Shown one piece after another: positions 59,912 through 64,000 of a DNA stretch of 64,000 nucleotides. A model generated the notes under the pieces. The model searched no databases. It was not told where the DNA came from and worked only from the letters and a program-made list of their open reading frames with translations. How positions within the stretch are numbered: position 1 is the stretch's first letter; the number at the start of each line of letters is the position of its first letter. The position numbers were made by a program, and so were the translations under genes. This DNA comes from Pseudonocardia autotrophica (GTDB lineage: Bacteria; Actinomycetota; Actinomycetes; Mycobacteriales; Pseudonocardiaceae), in the NCBI RefSeq assembly GCF_000717175.1, contig NZ_JNYD01000002.1, positions 1 to 64,000 on the forward strand. Direction: 5' to 3'.

Positions 59912-61563
59912 CGTCGTCCCCGCCCGCCGCCGAGGTCCGGTCGCAGGTCCAGCAGGGGCGCGTAGCTGCGGATCGGCGGGACCGGATGGGCCGGATCGAA
60001 GTTCTGCGGGGGCGGCGGGGAGGAGGTGGCCCATTCCAGCGTGAAGCCGCCCCACGGGTCGTCGGGCGCCCGGCGGGGCCGGCGCACGGAGACGACGAGG
60101 TCCACGAGGAAGATCACGGTGCCGACGGCGAGGAACCCGGAGCCGAGGGTGGCGATCAGGTTGGCGGTGCCGAAGCCGTCCTGCGGCAGGTAGCTCGCCA
60201 TGCGGCGGGGCATGCCGTGCAGCCCCAGCCAGAACATCGGCAGGAAGGTGGCGTTCGTACCGACCAGCCAGAACCAGAAGTGCGCCTTGCCCATCCGCTC
60301 CCGCAGCTGCAGCCCGGTGGCCTTGGGGAACCAGTAGTAGAAGCCGGCGAAGAAGCCGAACAGGCTGCCGGCGGCGAGCGTGTAGTGCCAGTGCCCGACG
60401 ATGAAGTAGGAGTCCGTGACCTGGTAGTCCACCGCCGGCGTGGCGATCATGATCCCGGTGAGGCCGCCGATCAGGAACTGGGGTACGAAGGCCACCGCGA
60501 ACAGCATCGGGGTGGGGAAGCTCAGCCGCCCGCCGAGCAGGGTGGCGAGGAAGCCGAAGTACTCCAGTCCCGCGGGGACCAGCAGCAGGATGGAGGTCAG
60601 CGAGTAGTAGTCGTTCTCGGCCTGCCCCGTGCTGAACATGTGGTGGCCCCACACGCTCATCGAGAGCGCCGCGAAGGCCAGCAGCGACACCACGGTGATC
60701 CGGTAGCCGAAGTAGCGACGGGCCCCGAACACCGCGAGCACCTCGGCCACGGCCCCGACGAACGGGAAGAACATCACGTACACGACGGGGTGTCCGAAGA
60801 ACCAGAAGACGTGCTGGTACCCGATGTTCCAGGCGTTCTGCGTGAACAGGTCCGGCTCGATCCGGCCCGCGGCGAGGATCCCCATGGCGACCAGCAGCGA
60901 GGGGAACGCCCCGATGCACATCAGGTTGGTCGCGACCACCGACCAGCTGAAGACCGGCATGCGCAGCAGCGTCATCCCGCGGGTGCGCTTCACCAGGGCG
61001 GTCCACAGCACGGTCGCCGCCATCAGCAGCATGCCCAGACCGGCGAGCGCGACGCCGGCGATCCACAGGTCCACGCCGGGCCCGGGGGTGAACCGGGTCC
61101 CGGCCAGGGGCGGGTAGGCGTACCAGCCGTGGTCGGCCGCGCCGCTGGACGTGGCGAACCCGGAGAGCATCGTGACCGCGCCGCCGAGGTAGAGCCAGTA
61201 GCCCAGCATCGTGGTCCGGGGAGCGGCGACGTTGGGTGCGCCGATCTGCAGGGGCACCAGGTAGAGCCCCAGCCCGATGGCGAACGGGGTCATGACCAGG
61301 TAGATCATTCCCGAGCCGTGGATGGTGAAGAACTGGTTGTAGCGGTCCGGCGACAGCACGTCCAGCTGCGGCTGGGCGAGCTGGGCGCGCATGGTCAGCG
61401 CGAGCGCGCCGATGGCGATCATCAGCACCACCGCGGTGCCCAGGGTCAGCAGCCCGATCCGCTTGTGGTCGGTGCTCGTGACCCAGGCCAGGACGGTCGT
61501 GCGGACCCGGCGCGGCGTCGGCTGCGGCTCCTCGACCGCGGCCCGGGGCTCGGTGGCGGTCAC
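59908..61563 (-). CDS. ctaD: cytochrome c oxidase subunit I, variant lacking channel residues
   Basis: A 551-residue twelve-helix haem-copper oxidase. Metal ligands are complete: H82 and H393 (haem a), H391 (haem a3), H258, H307 and H308 (CuB), and the cross-linked Tyr Y262 (GHPVVY). However residues that carry protons are changed: N111 replaces the D-channel entry Asp (IGAPNVAAPR), V260 replaces the Glu of HPEVY, and E334 replaces the K-channel Lys (AGLEYFGFLATLLGG). GTG overlaps the subunit II stop. Second gene of the eight-gene oxidase/formate dehydrogenase operon. Confidence 0.92.
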   Translation of the reverse strand: MTATEPRAAVEEPQPTPRRVRTTVLAWVTSTDHKRIGLLTLGTAVVLMIAIGALALTMRAQLAQPQLDVLSPDRYNQFFTIHGSGMIYLVMTPFAIGLGLYLVPLQIGAPNVAAPRTTMLGYWLYLGGAVTMLSGFATSSGAADHGWYAYPPLAGTRFTPGPGVDLWIAGVALAGLGMLLMAATVLWTALVKRTRGMTLLRMPVFSWSVVATNLMCIGAFPSLLVAMGILAAGRIEPDLFTQNAWNIGYQHVFWFFGHPVVYVMFFPFVGAVAEVLAVFGARRYFGYRITVVSLLAFAALSMSVWGHHMFSTGQAENDYYSLTSILLLVPAGLEYFGFLATLLGGRLSFPTPMLFAVAFVPQFLIGGLTGIMIATPAVDYQVTDSYFIVGHWHYTLAAGSLFGFFAGFYYWFPKATGLQLRERMGKAHFWFWLVGTNATFLPMFWLGLHGMPRRMASYLPQDGFGTANLIATLGSGFLAVGTVIFLVDLVVSVRRPRRAPDDPWGGFTLEWATSSPPPPQNFDPAHPVPPIRSYAPLLDLRPDLGGGRGRR

Positions 61564-62246
61564 GCGGCCGCTCGGGCGGGCAGCGACCCGGTCTGCAGGA
61601 AGGCCTGGTACTGCTCCGGCGGCACCGCGCGGACGAAGAAGTCCATGTCCTTGTGGTAGGTGCCGCAGTACTCCGAGCACCGGCCCAGCCACTGACCGGT
61701 CTCCGGGAAGGTCATCAGCACGGTGTTGACGTGGTCGGGGTAGGCGTCGCGCTTCAACGCCAGGTCCGGGATCCAGAAGGCGTGCGCCACGTCGCGCGAG
61801 GTGATCGCGAACTCGACCGGCCGACCCTGCGGCACGACGATCACCGGGCGGTCGGCCGGTGTGGCGCAGGAGCCGCTGACGGTCGTGGTGGAGCCCGGGT
61901 AGGCCGCGCTCCAGCACCACTGGAAGGCGGTCACGTCGACCCGGACGGGCTGCTGTCCGGCGGGCAGCCCGCTCTGCTGGGCCACCGCGAGGGTGTCGCC
62001 GTAGTCGAGGCGGTGGTTGTTCGACAGGCTCAGCCACACCAGGAACGCGGCCGCCCCGCCCAGGAACACGGCGAAGGCGATTTCGATGGCGTTGTGCTCG
62101 GCGGCGGCGAACGGCAGCTTGTCGCGCCTACGGGCCCGGTTGAACACCAGCGCGCCGAGCAGCAGGCCGGCGACCACCACGAACACCCCGCCCGCGATCC
62201 ACAGCTGCAGGCCGAAGACGTGGTCGAACACCCTGCGGTAGTCCAC
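61560..62246 (-). CDS. ctaC: cytochrome c oxidase subunit II (CuA)
   Basis: A 228-residue protein with two transmembrane helices (~10-35 and ~52-75) and a cupredoxin domain. CuA ligands H155 (SRDVAHAFWIP), C190, E192, C194, H198 and M201 (CSEYCGTYHKDM) are all present. There is no N-terminal lipobox and no fused cytochrome c. GTG 62246 chosen after GGGAGAAGCGCTCG. First gene of the operon; promoter region contains the CGCAAGG boxes. Confidence 0.9.
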   Translation of the reverse strand: MDYRRVFDHVFGLQLWIAGGVFVVVAGLLLGALVFNRARRRDKLPFAAAEHNAIEIAFAVFLGGAAAFLVWLSLSNNHRLDYGDTLAVAQQSGLPAGQQPVRVDVTAFQWCWSAAYPGSTTTVSGSCATPADRPVIVVPQGRPVEFAITSRDVAHAFWIPDLALKRDAYPDHVNTVLMTFPETGQWLGRCSEYCGTYHKDMDFFVRAVPPEQYQAFLQTGSLPARAAA

Positions 62247-62416
62247 CGAGCGCTTCTCCCGTCGTCCTGTCCGTCGGCCCCGCACCCACGAACCGCCGTC
62301 GTTGTGCCCACACCGGACGGTTCGAAACCTGGTGCTCGCGGCTGGAGCGCGGTCCCGCCCGCGACGGAGGAAGGTCTACCGCGACCGGGCGGCGGTCGCC
62401 GGGCCGGTGCGGCCAT

Positions 62417-62434
62417 CGCAAGGTCTCCGCAAGG
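62417..62434 (+). promoter_or_regulatory. phased direct repeat box (CGCAAGG-N4-CGCAAGG)
   Basis: Perfect CGCAAGG heptamers at 62417-62423 and 62428-62434, 11 bp apart, 171 bp upstream of ctaC. Confidence 0.7.
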
Positions 62435-62489
62435 AGACGTGCCGGATTTGACCGCGATGACCTCTCGGTCCGGTGTCGGTGACCGAAGA

Positions 62490-62507
62490 CCTTGCGGGCA
62501 CCTTGCG
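62490..62507 (-). promoter_or_regulatory. phased direct repeat box, inverted orientation
   Basis: Perfect CCTTGCG heptamers at 62490-62496 and 62501-62507, 11 bp apart; with the previous box they form a symmetric pair of pairs. 129 bp upstream of qcrB. Confidence 0.7.
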
Positions 62508-62635
62508 ATCGGTGCTCCCGGTCGCGCACTCCTCCGACGCCGTCCCACGCTTCCTCCGCCGGGCCGTGGGTTTCGATACGAGTACGGCGGGAACGGGCTG
62601 CCGGCGGGTCCGGACCGTGAGGGAGGGGGTGACGG

Positions 62636-64000
62636 GTGGGGCTGGTGGCGCGCACCGTGACGCGGGCGACCGCGAACGCCCTGGACCGCCGCTTCAAGGC
62701 AGCCGGGGGCGCCCGGCGGCAGGCGTCCCACGTGTTCCCGAAGCACCACTCGTTCTTCTGGGGCGAGTTCGCCCTCTACTCGTTCGCGGTGCTGGTCGTG
62801 TCCGGTGTGTACCTGGCGCTGTTCTTCGTGCCGGACACCACCGAGGTGGTCTACAGAGGACCGTACGAGCCGATGCAGGGACTCTCCATGTCCCGGGCCT
62901 ACCACTCGGTGCTGACGCTGTCGTTCGAGGTCCGCGCCGGGCTGTTCCTCCGGCAGCTACACCACTGGGCCGCGCTGCTGTTCGTCGCCGGGATGATCCT
63001 GCACATGTCCCGGAACTTCTTCACCGGGGCGTTCCGGCGGCCCCGGGAGCTGACGTGGCTGGGCGGGGTCGCGCTGCTCGCGCTCGGGATCTTCGAGGGG
63101 TACCTCGGCTACTCGATGCTCGACGACCTGCTGTCCGGGCTGGGTGTGCGGATCTTCTCCGGAATACTGCTCTCCGTACCACTGGTGGGCACCTGGCTGC
63201 ACTGGGCGGTGTTCGGCGGCGAGTTCTTCGGCGACATCTGGATCTCCCGCTTCTTCATCGCCCACGTCTTTCTGGTCCCGGCCCTGCTCGTGGCGCTGAT
63301 CGGGATGCACATCGGGCTCGTCTGGTACCAGAAGCACACCCAGTTCCCGGGTCCCGGTGCCCGCGAGGACACGGTGGTGGGGGAGCGTGCGGTGCCCGGC
63401 TTCGTCAGCAGGACCGTGGCAAATGGCGTGTGCCTGCTGGCGGTGCTGGGCCTGATGGCCGGCATCTTCCAGATCAATCCCGTCTTCCTGTGGGGCCCGT
63501 ACGTGCCCTCCCAGGTCTCGACCTACATCCAGCCCGACTTCTACGCCGGCTTCCTCATCGGCGGGCTGCGGCTGTGGCCGCGGTGGGAGATCCACCTGGG
63601 CGCCTACACCGTGCCCGCGCCGTTCTGGGTCGGCCTGGTGCTGCCGCTGCTGATGTTCGCCCTGCTCGCCGCGTACCCCCTGCTGGAGCGCCTCGGCACC
63701 GGTGACCGGGGCGCGCACCAGGTCCTGCAGCGCCCGCGGGACAACCCCACGCGCACCGGGATCGGCGCGATGGGCCTCACCTTCTGGGGCATCCTCTTCG
63801 CCTCCGGCGCCACCGACGTGATCGCGGCGACCTTCGACATCCCCTTCGAGCTGCTCGTGTGGGCGGGCCGGATCGGGCTGCTGGTGCTGCCGCCGCTCGC
63901 CTACGTGGTGGTCCGGCGGATCTGCCTGGGCCTGCAGCGCGCCGACCGGGACGTCCTGGAGCGCGGGGTCCGGACCGGGGTGCTGCAGGAGCGGCCCGAC
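62636..64000 (+). CDS. qcrB: cytochrome bc1 complex cytochrome b subunit, partial (runs off right edge)
   Basis: 455 codons are present, open to the last base. Starts GTG 62636 after GGAGGGGGTGACGG. Haem b region RQLHHWAALLFVAGMILHMS and RFFIAHVFLVPALLVALIGM hold the paired histidines; actinobacterial WYQKHTQFPGPG follows; the Qo-site motif is PDFYAGFLIGGLRLWP in place of PDWY/PEWY. Normal actinobacterial qcrB follows qcrC and qcrA, but here it is a stand-alone first gene, so it is probably a second copy serving a branch with the divergent oxidase. Any qcrA or qcrC would be beyond the edge. Confidence 0.9.
   Translation, partial: MGLVARTVTRATANALDRRFKAAGGARRQASHVFPKHHSFFWGEFALYSFAVLVVSGVYLALFFVPDTTEVVYRGPYEPMQGLSMSRAYHSVLTLSFEVRAGLFLRQLHHWAALLFVAGMILHMSRNFFTGAFRRPRELTWLGGVALLALGIFEGYLGYSMLDDLLSGLGVRIFSGILLSVPLVGTWLHWAVFGGEFFGDIWISRFFIAHVFLVPALLVALIGMHIGLVWYQKHTQFPGPGAREDTVVGERAVPGFVSRTVANGVCLLAVLGLMAGIFQINPVFLWGPYVPSQVSTYIQPDFYAGFLIGGLRLWPRWEIHLGAYTVPAPFWVGLVLPLLMFALLAAYPLLERLGTGDRGAHQVLQRPRDNPTRTGIGAMGLTFWGILFASGATDVIAATFDIPFELLVWAGRIGLLVLPPLAYVVVRRICLGLQRADRDVLERGVRTGVLQERPD

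Larger units (their letters stand above)
62247..62635. other. divergent promoter region of oxidase/FDH operon and qcrB
   Basis: 389 bp with no supported gene. It contains two phased direct-repeat pairs in opposite orientation (62417-62434 and 62490-62507), one facing each direction. Confidence 0.7.

Noticed and set aside
62473..63705. A 410-codon plus-strand frame over qcrB
   Set aside because: Arg/Pro-rich composition and no helices; the qcrB frame has conserved haem and quinone motifs.
1..64000. CRISPR arrays, tRNA or rRNA genes, prophage
   Set aside because: No array of spaced identical repeats and no tRNA cloverleaf or rRNA segment was seen. The Holin-X gene alone is not evidence for a phage.

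Overview
The window is 64 kb of very GC-rich DNA from a chromosome or large replicon of a free-living actinomycete. Gene content fits a Pseudonocardia-like member of the Pseudonocardiaceae: ECF sigma factor, LuxR/MalT-type regulator, two GH15 enzymes, actinobacterial-type QcrB with a KHTQFPGP segment, DUF3040, DUF6328 and Holin-X proteins, GTG starts and many 4-nt ATGA/GTGA gene overlaps. Genus is an inference from gene content; no rRNA or tRNA is present to confirm it.

Layout. (1) 1-520: an IS3-family element (inner part beyond the left edge) inserted into an IS256-type transposase gene. (2) 1.0-4.9 kb: TetR regulator with a palindromic operator, divergent from a GNAT-glyoxalase fusion, then a scrambled nitroreductase remnant, a DMT exporter and a GNAT protein. 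(3) 13.2-5.0 kb, minus strand: a catabolic gene run (flavin disulfide reductase, CPA2 antiporter, SDR, cyclase/kynurenine-formamidase-like hydrolase, GMC oxidoreductase, SDR, amino-acid/amine permease). (4) 13.3-18.3 kb: small Cys-rich protein, GH15 glucoamylase/trehalase, MalT-like LuxR regulator, convergent ECF sigma factor. (5) 18.5-26.5 kb: cell-envelope glycosylation locus (GT-C membrane transferase, GT2, DUF2064/TIGR04282 protein, methyltransferase, epimerase) interleaved with a membrane-linked molybdopterin oxidoreductase and a two-component system; it resembles the mycobacterial methylthioxylose genes. (6) 26.6-28.4 kb: FAD monooxygenase-TetR pair.

(7) 28.7-52.5 kb: a stress/dormancy-type island with USPs, a second GH15, a CPA1 antiporter, DUF3040, DUF6328, an operon for a ThDP oxidase plus GlcD-GlcF-like D-2-hydroxyacid dehydrogenase plus SDR, an enolase-superfamily enzyme, AI-2E and DMT transporters, a PucR-type regulator and an OmpR-type two-component system with a lipoprotein. 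It contains many decaying genes: frameshifts, a 23-bp tandem duplication, internal deletions and a breakpoint that joins truncated ectB to a truncated FAD oxidase.

(8) 62.2-53.0 kb: one eight-gene operon that joins a CuA-type cytochrome c oxidase (subunits II and I) to a selenocysteine-containing, NrfD-anchored formate dehydrogenase, divergent from a stand-alone qcrB that runs off the right edge. The Sec codon is an in-frame TGA at 57853-57855 followed, after 11 nt, by a clear SECIS hairpin. The oxidase keeps all metal ligands but has lost the usual D- and K-channel residues.

Linking regions 7 and 8, I see an 11-bp-phased direct repeat, CGnmAGG-N4-CGnmAGG, in ten intergenic positions from 29.7 to 62.5 kb, including upstream of the two-component regulator itself. 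This suggests a single regulon in which electrons from D-hydroxyacids or pyruvate and from formate enter the quinone pool and leave through an unusual oxidase during energy stress. The functional story is inference; repeats, Sec/SECIS and operon overlaps are read directly.
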